Assembly (NCBI GenBank): GCA_030681795.1
Contig: JAUXRG010000114.1
Span: forward strand, 49,697-113,696
Origin: Rubrivivax sp.
GTDB lineage: Bacteria; Pseudomonadota; Gammaproteobacteria; Burkholderiales; Burkholderiaceae_C
DNA: 64,000 nt
Reading direction: 5' to 3'
Numbering within the stretch: the stretch's first letter is position 1; each line of letters begins with the position of its first letter. The position numbers and the translations under genes are program-made. Shown here one piece after another: positions 8,156 to 15,071 of this stretch. Below the pieces are notes generated by a model. That model was given only the letters and a program-made list of their open reading frames with translations. It was not told the DNA's origin and did no database searches.

Positions 8156-8180
8156 AACGGTGTATACAGTTTATACCGTT
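8156..8180. promoter_or_regulatory. 25-bp palindrome in a divergent promoter
   Basis: A 12-nt left arm (AACGGTGTATAC on the plus strand), one central base and a 12-nt right arm (GTTTATACCGTT) match as inverted repeats at 10 of 12 positions. It is an AT-rich island in otherwise GC-rich DNA, 20 bp upstream of the Lys/Ala-rich gene and 108 bp upstream of the small gene on the other strand. It looks like a dimeric repressor operator overlapping a -10. Confidence 0.6.
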
Positions 8181-8288
8181 GATCCGCGACGAACAAGACG
8201 ATGCGCCCGAAATTCGGCCCCGGAATCCGAACCGCAGCGCCGGCGCGATAGACTTCACCGGGCCGCCAAGTCCTTCAAGAGCGAACCG

Positions 8289-8507
8289 ATGAACCTCCCC
8301 ACGCAGATCACGGTCTACAGCTTCTACATGTTCGAGCACGGCTTCGAGTCTGCCCGTGTCTCGCCCTGCAAGGCCACGCGCCAGGCCATCCTGGACACCT
8401 TCCTCGGCGACCCGATCGAAAGCACGGCCGAGGCCGTCGAACCCGAGGCGCTGGACGCCAGGGGGTGCTACCGCCGCTTGCCCACCGGCTGGGGCGCGCT
8501 CAACTGA
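8289..8507 (+). CDS. Small conserved-looking hypothetical protein
   Basis: A 72-aa protein starting MNLPTQITVYSFYMFE, without a signal peptide or membrane helix. The composition is mixed and acidic in the middle (STAEAVEPEALDARG), unlike a shadow frame. I do not recognise a family. It is convergent with the DUF1045 gene, the two stop regions overlapping by 8 bp. The only upstream signal is the palindrome 108 bp away. Confidence 0.55.
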   Translation: MNLPTQITVYSFYMFEHGFESARVSPCKATRQAILDTFLGDPIESTAEAVEPEALDARGCYRRLPTGWGALN

Positions 8508-9210
8508 CCTGCCGCAGCGCGAAGCGCTGCCTGAGCCGAAAAGGCTCGCCCGGTGCGGGCTCTTCGAACAGGCTGATCGAAGCCATTTCCAGCGGGGCCG
8601 CCAGCGCGTCGGCGAAATGTTGCCGGGCCGCCGCCAGCCATGACTGCCGCGCCGCAGCGTCGGCTATCGAGTCGCTGAGCGTGAGGTGGAATCGCCAGGC
8701 CTGCAGCACGTGGGGGTAGCCCCAGCGCTGCAGCAACGCGCGCCGCTCCTCGCTCAAGCCGGCGGCGCGGCGTTCCAGTTCACCCGGCGCCAGCGGCGCA
8801 CGCCAGGGGTCGAGGCGCGTGACGCAGGCGTCGGCCAGGGCCTGGAGCCGGGGGGGCGTGCAGGGCGGCCGCAACGCCACGAAGCGCCCCAGCGTGGCCA
8901 CGCCCAGGGGCTGCAAGGCAAAGCGCGGCGTCGCCTCGGCCAGGCGCTGCAGTTCGGTGCACAGGCCCGCCAGCTCGCGGCCCGGCGCCAGGTGCATCGG
9001 CGGCTTGAGCGTGGCATGCAAGCCGTAGCGCCAGGGCGCGGCGCGCCCCGGTGGTGGACCGCCCTCGTGCAGGGCCGGTGCGCTCGGGTCGCGCCCCAGC
9101 CAGGCGCAGCCGGCGGCCCACAGCGGGTGGCCGGGCTCGGGGGTCCAGTACACGGCATGGCGCGGCGAGGTCAACAAAGTGTCACGGCGGCTCTGGATAC
9201 TGCGGCGCAT
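8500..9210 (-). CDS. DUF1045 phosphonate-operon protein (2H phosphoesterase-like)
   Basis: About 236 aa, matching the DUF1045 family found beside C-P lyase operons. It has two His-x-Thr motifs, YGLHATLKPP and WRFHLTLS, as in the 2H phosphoesterase/RNA-ligase-like superfamily, and the typical N-terminus HAVYWTPEPGHPLW. 2H enzymes open cyclic phosphates, so a role on the cyclic ribosyl phosphate made by PhnJ is an attractive inference: no phnP is present here. The start is uncertain. ATG 9210 gives an N-terminus that crosses the phnG Pho box, while TTG codons at 9177 and 9174 begin closer to the conserved sequence. It is divergent from phnG. Confidence 0.85.
   Translation of the reverse strand: MRRSIQSRRDTLLTSPRHAVYWTPEPGHPLWAAGCAWLGRDPSAPALHEGGPPPGRAAPWRYGLHATLKPPMHLAPGRELAGLCTELQRLAEATPRFALQPLGVATLGRFVALRPPCTPPRLQALADACVTRLDPWRAPLAPGELERRAAGLSEERRALLQRWGYPHVLQAWRFHLTLSDSIADAAARQSWLAAARQHFADALAAPLEMASISLFEEPAPGEPFRLRQRFALRQVS
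9168..9201 (+). promoter_or_regulatory. Candidate Pho box and -10 for the phnG operon
   Basis: AGGTCAA (9168-9174), a 4-nt spacer CAAA and GTGTCAC (9179-9185) form an 11-bp-phased PhoB site. Exactly 10 nt downstream is GATACT (9196-9201), matching TATAAT at four positions. This is the geometry of class II Pho promoters. The phnG ATG lies 36 bp after the -10. Confidence 0.65.
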
Positions 9211-9236
9211 TGTGAAGCCGCCTGCATGACAACGAA

Positions 9237-9725
9237 ATGAAGCCGCCCCACGCGGAGGCGCCGGATACCGCCGACGCACGCCGTGCCCAATGGCTGCGCA
9301 CCCTGGCGCTGGCGGACCCGGCGCTGCTGGCCTTGCATGCCGACCCGGTGCTGGCGGACTTCCGCTTCGAGCCGCTGCGCGCCAGCGAGACCGGGCTGGC
9401 CCTGGTTCGTGCGCGCGTCGGCGGCGGGGGCGGGCGCTTCAACCTGGGCGAAGCGACGATGACGCGCTGCGTGGTGCGACACCGCGCGCCCGACGGACAG
9501 GTGGTGGCCGGCGTCGGCTACGCGCTGGGCCGCGACGCGCGGCGGGTCGAGCGCATCGCCCAGCTCGATGCGCTGCTGCAGCGCGCCGACCTGCATGGCC
9601 TGCTGCAACGTTCGGTATTGCAGCCGCTGGAGCAGGCGCTGGCGCACGCCCGTGACCAGGCCGCTGCCGCCACCCAAGCCAGCCGCGTGCGCTTCTTCAC
9701 CGTGCAACCCGAGCAGACCTCATGA
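9237..9725 (+). CDS. phnG: C-P lyase core subunit PhnG
   Basis: A 162-aa PhnG, a structural subunit of the PhnGHIJ core complex that couples phosphonate to ATP-derived ribose. Recognisable features are the RAQWLRTLALADPALL start and the GGGGRFNLGEATMTRCVVR block, typical of PhnG. It is the first gene of a seven-gene lyase operon plus a kinase-like gene. The stop overlaps the phnH ATG (ATGA). No phnF regulator precedes it, as happens when PhoB controls the operon directly. Confidence 0.95.
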   Translation: MKPPHAEAPDTADARRAQWLRTLALADPALLALHADPVLADFRFEPLRASETGLALVRARVGGGGGRFNLGEATMTRCVVRHRAPDGQVVAGVGYALGRDARRVERIAQLDALLQRADLHGLLQRSVLQPLEQALAHARDQAAAATQASRVRFFTVQPEQTS

Positions 9726-10369
9726 ACGCCACCGAGCTCGCCACCCTGCCCGCCGGATTTGCCACGCCGGGGCCGACGTCACAGGCCGTCTTCAGGCGCA
9801 CGCTCGAGGCCCTGTCGCGCCCCGGGCGGACCCAGTCGCTGGCGCTGCCGCAGCTTGCCGCATTCGCACCACCGCCGCCGCTGTCCACCGCCATGGCTGC
9901 GCTGTTGCTGACCTTGCTCGACGGCGAAACCAGCCTGTGGCTGTCGCCGGCTTTCGATACCCAGATGCTGCGTGCCTGGCTGCCCTTTCACACCGGCGTG
10001 AATTTCACGCAGCGCATCGCCCAGGCCGATTTTGTTGCGGCGCGCGCCGACGAACTCGATCCCGAGTTGTGGTCCGCCCTGGGCCGCGGCAGCGACGAGC
10101 AGCCGCAGGACGGCGCCACGCTGCTGCTGGAGGTGAGGGGCCTGGGTCACGGCCTGGGCCACCGCCGGATCGACGGCCTGGCCCTGACTCTTGCCGGGCC
10201 CGGCATCGAAACCCGGCAGCGGCTCGCCGTGGCGGGCGTGAATGCCGAGGTCTGGCAACTGCGCCGCGACGACGAAGCCCTGTTCCCGCGGGGTGTGGAC
10301 CTGCTGCTGTGTTGCGGCGACGCGCTGGTGGCCCTGCCCCGCAGCACGAACCTGACACTGGAAGGCTGA
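9722..10369 (+). CDS. phnH: C-P lyase core subunit PhnH
   Basis: A 215-aa PhnH, which dimerises at the centre of the PhnGHIJ core. Features: PGFATPGPTSQAVFRRTLEAL near the N-terminus and the C-terminal FPRGVDLLLCCGDALVALPR, both characteristic. It starts on an ATGA overlap with phnG; phnI follows after 3 bp, so all are translationally coupled. Confidence 0.95.
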   Translation: MNATELATLPAGFATPGPTSQAVFRRTLEALSRPGRTQSLALPQLAAFAPPPPLSTAMAALLLTLLDGETSLWLSPAFDTQMLRAWLPFHTGVNFTQRIAQADFVAARADELDPELWSALGRGSDEQPQDGATLLLEVRGLGHGLGHRRIDGLALTLAGPGIETRQRLAVAGVNAEVWQLRRDDEALFPRGVDLLLCCGDALVALPRSTNLTLEG

Positions 10370-10372
10370 GCG

Positions 10373-11449
10373 ATGTATATCGCCGTGAAGGGGGGCGAGG
10401 CCGCCATCCGGGCTTCGCAGCAATTGCTCGACGACCGACGCCGTGGCGACCCCGCCGTGCCGGCCCTGCAAGTGCCGCAGATCGCGCAACAGTTGCGCCT
10501 GCTGGTGGCCCGCGTGATGGCCGAGGCTTCGCTGTACGACACCGAAGGGGCCGCCTTGGCGGTGCAGCAGGCCCAGGGCGACGTCACCGAAGCGGTATTC
10601 CTGCTGCGCGCCTACCGCACCACCCTGCCCCGGCTGCTGCACACGCGGCCGCTGGACCTGCAGCGCATGCAGGTGGCGCGGCGCGTCTCGGCGGTATTCA
10701 AGGACATCCCCGGCGGCCAGGTCCTCGGGCCCAGCTTCGACTACACCCAGCGCCTGCTCGACTTCGGCCTTTTGCACGGCGCGCAGCCCGCGGCGAGCGC
10801 GCCGACCCCGCCGATGGATGCGGCCCACGAGCCGCTGCCCGGTGCCCTGGAGGCGCTGTGCGCCGAGGGCCTGATCGAAAGCGGGGCGGGCCTGGATGGC
10901 GACCCCGAACCGCCGGACATCACGCGCGACCCGCCGATCTACCCGCTGCCCCGCGCCGCACGGCTGCAGATGCTGGCGCGTGCCGACGAGGGTTGGCTGC
11001 TCGGCATGGGCTACTCGACGCAGCGCGGCTACGCGCACACGCATCCGTTCGCCGGGGAGATCAAGGTCGGCACCGTGCCGGTGGAAATCGTTCCCGAGGA
11101 GCTGGGCTTCGCCATCGACATCGGCGAGATCGAAGTCACCGATTGCCAGATGATCAACCAGTTCACCGGCGGCGCCGGCAAGCCGCCGCAGTTCACGCGC
11201 GGCCAGGGCCTGGTCTTCGGGCACGGCGAACGCAAGGCCATGGCCATGTCGCTGGTGGACCGCGCGCTGCGCGCCGACGAGTTCGGCGACGAGCTCACCA
11301 GCCCGGCGCAGGACGGCGAGTTCGTGCTCTCGCACGGCGACAGCGTCGAGGCCTCGGGCTTCGTGCAGCACCTCAAGCTGCCGCACTACGTGACCTTCGA
11401 ATCGGAACTGCAGCTCATCCGCGCGCTGCGCCAGGAGCACGCGAAATGA
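10373..11449 (+). CDS. phnI: C-P lyase core subunit PhnI
   Basis: A 358-aa PhnI. With PhnG, H and L it catalyses displacement of adenine from ATP by the phosphonate, giving ribose-1-phosphonate-5-triphosphate. Typical blocks are MYIAVKGGEAAI at the start, EAVFLLRAYRTTLPR, and the conserved C-terminal QEHAK. The stop overlaps phnJ in an ATGA. Length and order are canonical. Confidence 0.96.
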   Translation: MYIAVKGGEAAIRASQQLLDDRRRGDPAVPALQVPQIAQQLRLLVARVMAEASLYDTEGAALAVQQAQGDVTEAVFLLRAYRTTLPRLLHTRPLDLQRMQVARRVSAVFKDIPGGQVLGPSFDYTQRLLDFGLLHGAQPAASAPTPPMDAAHEPLPGALEALCAEGLIESGAGLDGDPEPPDITRDPPIYPLPRAARLQMLARADEGWLLGMGYSTQRGYAHTHPFAGEIKVGTVPVEIVPEELGFAIDIGEIEVTDCQMINQFTGGAGKPPQFTRGQGLVFGHGERKAMAMSLVDRALRADEFGDELTSPAQDGEFVLSHGDSVEASGFVQHLKLPHYVTFESELQLIRALRQEHAK

Positions 11450-12300
11450 CCACCGAGGGGTACAACTTCGCCTACCTCGACGAGCGCACCAAGCGCATGA
11501 TCCGCCGCGCCTTGCTCAAGGCGGTGGCGCTGCCCGGGCATCAGGTGCCTTTCGGCTCGCGCGAGATGCCGCTGGCCTACGGCTGGGGCACGGGCGGCAT
11601 CCAGGTGACGGCGGCCCTCCTCGGCGCGGGCGACGTGCTCAAGGTCATCGACCAGGGCGCCGACGACACCACCAACGCCGTCAATATCCGCCGCTTCTTC
11701 GCGCGCACCGCCGGTGTGGCCACCACCGAGCACACGCGCCAGGCCAGCCTCATCCAGACCCGCCACCGCATCCCCGAGGCGCCGCTGACCGAGACCCAGA
11801 TCCTCGTCTACCAGGTGCCGCAGCCCGAGCCGCTGTACCGCCTGGAGCCGCGCCGCACCGAGGCGCGCCGCCTGCACGCCTGGGGCGAGTACGGGCTGAT
11901 GCACGTGAAGCTCTACGAGGACGTGGCGCACTGGGGTCGCATCGACCTGGCCTACGACCACCCGGTGCGAGTGAACGGGCGCTACGTGATGTCGCCCTCG
12001 CCGATCCCGAGCTTCGACAACCCGAAGATGCACCGCATGCCGGCGCTGCAACTCTTCGGCGCCGGGCGCGAGAAGCGGCTGTATGCCATCCCGCCCTACA
12101 CCGACGTGCAAAGCCTGGACTTCGAGGACCACCCCTTCCACGTGCCGCGCCAGCCGCACGCCTGCGCGCTGTGCGGCTGCGCGACGAGCTGGCTCGACGA
12201 GATGCCGCTGGACGATGGGCAGACCCTGTGGACCTGCTCCGACACCGACTGGTGCCGCGAGCAGCAGGCGCAAGGCAGCCAGGCCGGCCATGCGGACTGA
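11446..12300 (+). CDS. phnJ: C-P lyase radical SAM subunit PhnJ
   Basis: A 284-aa PhnJ, the radical SAM enzyme that cleaves the carbon-phosphorus bond of ribose-1-phosphonate-5-phosphate, releasing alkane and the 1,2-cyclic phosphate. The iron-sulfur and thiyl cysteines are present near the C-terminus: CALCGCATSW and then CSDTDWC, the PhnJ-type spacing (C-x2-C, about 21 residues, C-x5-C). The N-terminus FAYLDERTKRMIRRALLKAV is highly conserved. It begins inside the phnI stop and ends overlapping phnK by 11 bp. Confidence 0.97.
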   Translation: MTTEGYNFAYLDERTKRMIRRALLKAVALPGHQVPFGSREMPLAYGWGTGGIQVTAALLGAGDVLKVIDQGADDTTNAVNIRRFFARTAGVATTEHTRQASLIQTRHRIPEAPLTETQILVYQVPQPEPLYRLEPRRTEARRLHAWGEYGLMHVKLYEDVAHWGRIDLAYDHPVRVNGRYVMSPSPIPSFDNPKMHRMPALQLFGAGREKRLYAIPPYTDVQSLDFEDHPFHVPRQPHACALCGCATSWLDEMPLDDGQTLWTCSDTDWCREQQAQGSQAGHAD

Positions 12301-13084
12301 AGCGCAAGCGCTGCTCAGCGTGCGCGACCTCAGCGTGCGTTTCGCGTCCGCGCCTCCCGGGGTCTACGCCGTGCACCAGGCCAGCCTGGAGCTGTACCCG
12401 GGCGAGGTGGTGGCCATCGTCGGCGAATCGGGCTCGGGCAAGACGACCCTGCTGCGCAGCGTGGCCGCTCGCGTCGCGCCGCAGAGCGGACAAGTGCGTT
12501 ACCGCAATGCCCGCGGCACCTGGCTGGACGTGCACGAAATGACGGAACGCGAGCGCCGCGCGCTGATGCGCAGTGAGTGGGGATTCGTCGAGCAGCATGC
12601 CGTTGAGGGCCTGCGCATGGGCGTGAGCGCGGGGGCCAATATCGGCGAACGCCTGATGGACGCCGGCGGCCGCCACTACGCCACGCTGCGCAGCGAAGCC
12701 CAGGCCTGGCTCACGCGGGTGGAGCTGGATGCGGCACGCATCGACGACACGCCGCGCAGCTACTCCGGCGGCATGCGCCAGCGCCTGCAGATCGCACGCA
12801 ACCTCGTCACCCGGCCGCGCCTGGTGCTGATGGACGAGCCGACCTCGGGGCTGGACGTCTCGGTGCAGGCGAGGCTGCTGGACTTGTTGCGCTCGCTGGT
12901 CAGCCGCCTGCACCTCAGTGCCCTGGTGGTGACGCACGACCTCGGCGTGGCGCGCCTGCTCGCGCACCGCACGCTGGTGATGCGCGGCGGCTGCATCGTC
13001 GAGCAGGGCCTCACGGACCGCGTCTTCGACGATCCGCGCCACCCCTATACGCAGCTGCTGGTGGCTTCGGTGGTGAGCGCATGA
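12290..13084 (+). CDS. phnK: C-P lyase ABC-type subunit PhnK
   Basis: A 264-aa ABC ATPase that docks on the PhnGHIJ core and is needed for lyase activity rather than transport. Walker A is GESGSGKTT, the signature is YSGGMRQR, and Walker B leads into LVLMDEPTSGLD. The start is an internal ATG in the last codons of phnJ (11-bp overlap). Its stop codon forms the ATGA that opens the 19-codon repeat ORF, an unusual interruption between phnK and phnL. Confidence 0.95.
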   Translation: MRTEAQALLSVRDLSVRFASAPPGVYAVHQASLELYPGEVVAIVGESGSGKTTLLRSVAARVAPQSGQVRYRNARGTWLDVHEMTERERRALMRSEWGFVEQHAVEGLRMGVSAGANIGERLMDAGGRHYATLRSEAQAWLTRVELDAARIDDTPRSYSGGMRQRLQIARNLVTRPRLVLMDEPTSGLDVSVQARLLDLLRSLVSRLHLSALVVTHDLGVARLLAHRTLVMRGGCIVEQGLTDRVFDDPRHPYTQLLVASVVSA

Positions 13085-13140
13085 GCCGCAGGGCCGCTCC
13101 CAAGGCGAATACCGCAGTGCGCAGCACGGAGGCTGCCTGA
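13081..13140 (+). repeat. 19-codon ORF repeat, copy A (between phnK and phnL)
   Basis: A 60-bp element reading as an ORF, MSRRAAPKANTAVRSTEAA, then TGA. Its ATG overlaps the phnK stop (ATGA) and its TGA overlaps the phnL start (TGATG), so it fills the gap without breaking translational coupling. A second copy at 38457-38516 on the other strand has the same length, frame and overlaps, with 17 of 19 residues identical. I therefore treat it as a mobile or dispersed element, possibly encoding a peptide or acting as an mRNA spacer. Confidence 0.75.
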
Positions 13141-13892
13141 TGAACGGCGCGAACGGCGCGAACGGCCACCACGTGCTGCAGGTGCGCGACCTGCACAAGG
13201 CCTTCACGCTGCACCTGCGCGACGGCCTCACCCTGCCCGTGCTGCAGGGGCTGAGCTTCGAGGTCGGCGCGGGCGAGTGCGTGGCCCTGGTCGGTGCCTC
13301 GGGGCGCGGCAAGTCCACCCTCATCAAATGCCTGCACGGCAGCTATGGGGTCGACCAGGGCACGCTGCTCTACCGGACGGCGGACGGCGCCGTGGTCGAC
13401 CTGGCGCAGGCCACGCCGCGGCAGGTGATCGCCCTGCGCCGCCAGGAGCTCGCCTACGTCAGCCAGTTCCTGCGCGCCGTGCCGCGCGTGGCGGCGCTGG
13501 ATGTGGTGGCCGAGCGCCGCCTGGCCTTGGCCGCCCCGCTGCCCGAGGGCACGGTCTTCGACGAACCATTGCACGATCAGCAACTCGAGGCGGCACGCGC
13601 ACCGGCGCGCGCGCTGCTGGCGCGCCTGAACCTGCCCGAGAGCCTGTGGCTGCTGCCGCCGGCCACCTTCTCGGGCGGCGAGCAGCAGCGCGTCAATATC
13701 GCACGCGGCTTCGTGCAGCCGGCGCGGCTGCTGCTGCTGGACGAACCGACGGCATCGCTGGACGCGATGAACCGCCGCGTCGTGATCGAGCTGATCCGTG
13801 AAGCCCGCGCCGCGGGCAGCGCCATCGTGGGCATCTTCCACGACGAAGAAGTGCGCGACGCCGTGGCCACGCGCTGCATCGAATTCCACTGA
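13140..13892 (+). CDS. phnL: C-P lyase ABC-type subunit PhnL
   Basis: A 250-aa ABC ATPase of the lyase complex, which with PhnGHI forms ribose-1-phosphonate-5-triphosphate. Walker A is GASGRGKST (an Arg where Ser is common), the signature FSGGEQQR and the Walker B region LLLDEPTASLD. The N-terminus MNGANGANGHHVLQ contains a short duplicated NGA unit. Translation begins on the TGATG overlap with the 19-codon repeat ORF; phnM follows 9 bp later. Confidence 0.95.
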   Translation: MNGANGANGHHVLQVRDLHKAFTLHLRDGLTLPVLQGLSFEVGAGECVALVGASGRGKSTLIKCLHGSYGVDQGTLLYRTADGAVVDLAQATPRQVIALRRQELAYVSQFLRAVPRVAALDVVAERRLALAAPLPEGTVFDEPLHDQQLEAARAPARALLARLNLPESLWLLPPATFSGGEQQRVNIARGFVQPARLLLLDEPTASLDAMNRRVVIELIREARAAGSAIVGIFHDEEVRDAVATRCIEFH

Positions 13893-13901
13893 ACGGCGGC
13901 G

Positions 13902-15047
13902 ATGACCACCGACCTCATCCTCACCAACGCGCGCGTCGTGCTGCGCCACGAAGTGCTGCTACGCGGCACCGTGCGCGTGCGCGCGGGCCGGGTCGACGAG
14001 GTGAGCAGCACACCCACCAGTCTGCCCTCGGCCATCGACCTGGGCGGCGACTGGCTGCTGCCGGGCCTGGTGGAAGTGCACACCGACAACCTCGAACGCC
14101 ATGTCACGCCGCGGCCGCGCGCCACGTTTCCCATGGCCGGCGCGGTGCAGGCGCACGACGCGGAGATGGCCTCCGCGGGCATCACCACGGTGCTCGATGC
14201 GATCGGCGTGGGCGACCCCTACGGCGAAGGCTTTCGCTCGCGCGACCAGAGCGCGCTGCTCGAAGCGCTGGACCAGCTCGAGGCCGCCGGCGCGCTGCGC
14301 GTGGACCACCGCATCCACGTGCGCTGCGAGCTGCCGGCAGCCAACGCGCGCGAGCTCTTCGAGCCCTTCGCCCACCACGCCCGGCTGGCGTTGATCTCGC
14401 TGATGGACCACACGCCCGGCCAGCGCCAATGGCAGGATATCGAGCAGGCGCGCATCTACTACACCGGCCGCAAGGGCTGGAGCAATGCCCAGTTCGACCA
14501 CGAGGTGCGCATCGCGCCCGAGCGGCAGGCGATGCATGCGCAGCCCAACCGGGCCTGGTTCGTGGACTTCGCCCGCCGGCACGGCGTGGCACTGGCGACC
14601 CACGACGACACGACCGAAGCGCATGTCGACGAAGCCCACGCGCTGGGGGCTTCGATGAGCGAGTTTCCGACCACGCGGGCCGCCGCACGGCGTGCCAAGG
14701 TGCATGGCCTGACCACCGTGGCCGGCGCGCCCAATGTCGTGCGCGGCGGCTCGCACTCGGGCAACGTCTGCGCGCGCTCGCTGGCGCGCGAGGGGCTGCT
14801 CGACGCGCTGTCCAGCGACTATGTGCCGGGCAGCCTGCTGCAGGCGGCCTGGACCCTGCAGCGCGAGGCCGGTTTCGACGCCAGCGCGGCGGTGGCCCTG
14901 GTCAGCCGCGCGCCGGCCCGGGCCTGCGGCCTGCACGACCGCGGCACGATTGCCGCCGGTCTGCGCGGCGACCTGATCCGCGTGCGCGAAGTCGCCGGGG
15001 TGCCGGTGGTGATCCAGGTCTGGCGCGGCGGGCTGCGCGTGAACTGA
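13902..15047 (+). CDS. phnM: Ribose-1-phosphonate-5-triphosphate diphosphatase PhnM
   Basis: A 381-aa amidohydrolase-superfamily enzyme removing pyrophosphate from the PhnGHIL product to give the PhnJ substrate. Metal-ligand motifs are visible: EVHTDNLERH near residue 60 and ATHDDTTEAH in the C-terminal half, with DYVPGSLLQA as a further family block. It is the last lyase gene; the operon continues 24 bp later into a pyruvate-kinase-like gene. phnN, phnO and phnP are not found in the window. Confidence 0.95.
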   Translation: MTTDLILTNARVVLRHEVLLRGTVRVRAGRVDEVSSTPTSLPSAIDLGGDWLLPGLVEVHTDNLERHVTPRPRATFPMAGAVQAHDAEMASAGITTVLDAIGVGDPYGEGFRSRDQSALLEALDQLEAAGALRVDHRIHVRCELPAANARELFEPFAHHARLALISLMDHTPGQRQWQDIEQARIYYTGRKGWSNAQFDHEVRIAPERQAMHAQPNRAWFVDFARRHGVALATHDDTTEAHVDEAHALGASMSEFPTTRAAARRAKVHGLTTVAGAPNVVRGGSHSGNVCARSLAREGLLDALSSDYVPGSLLQAAWTLQREAGFDASAAVALVSRAPARACGLHDRGTIAAGLRGDLIRVREVAGVPVVIQVWRGGLRVN

Positions 15048-15071
15048 ACCCGGTCCGATTCGGGAGAGTGG

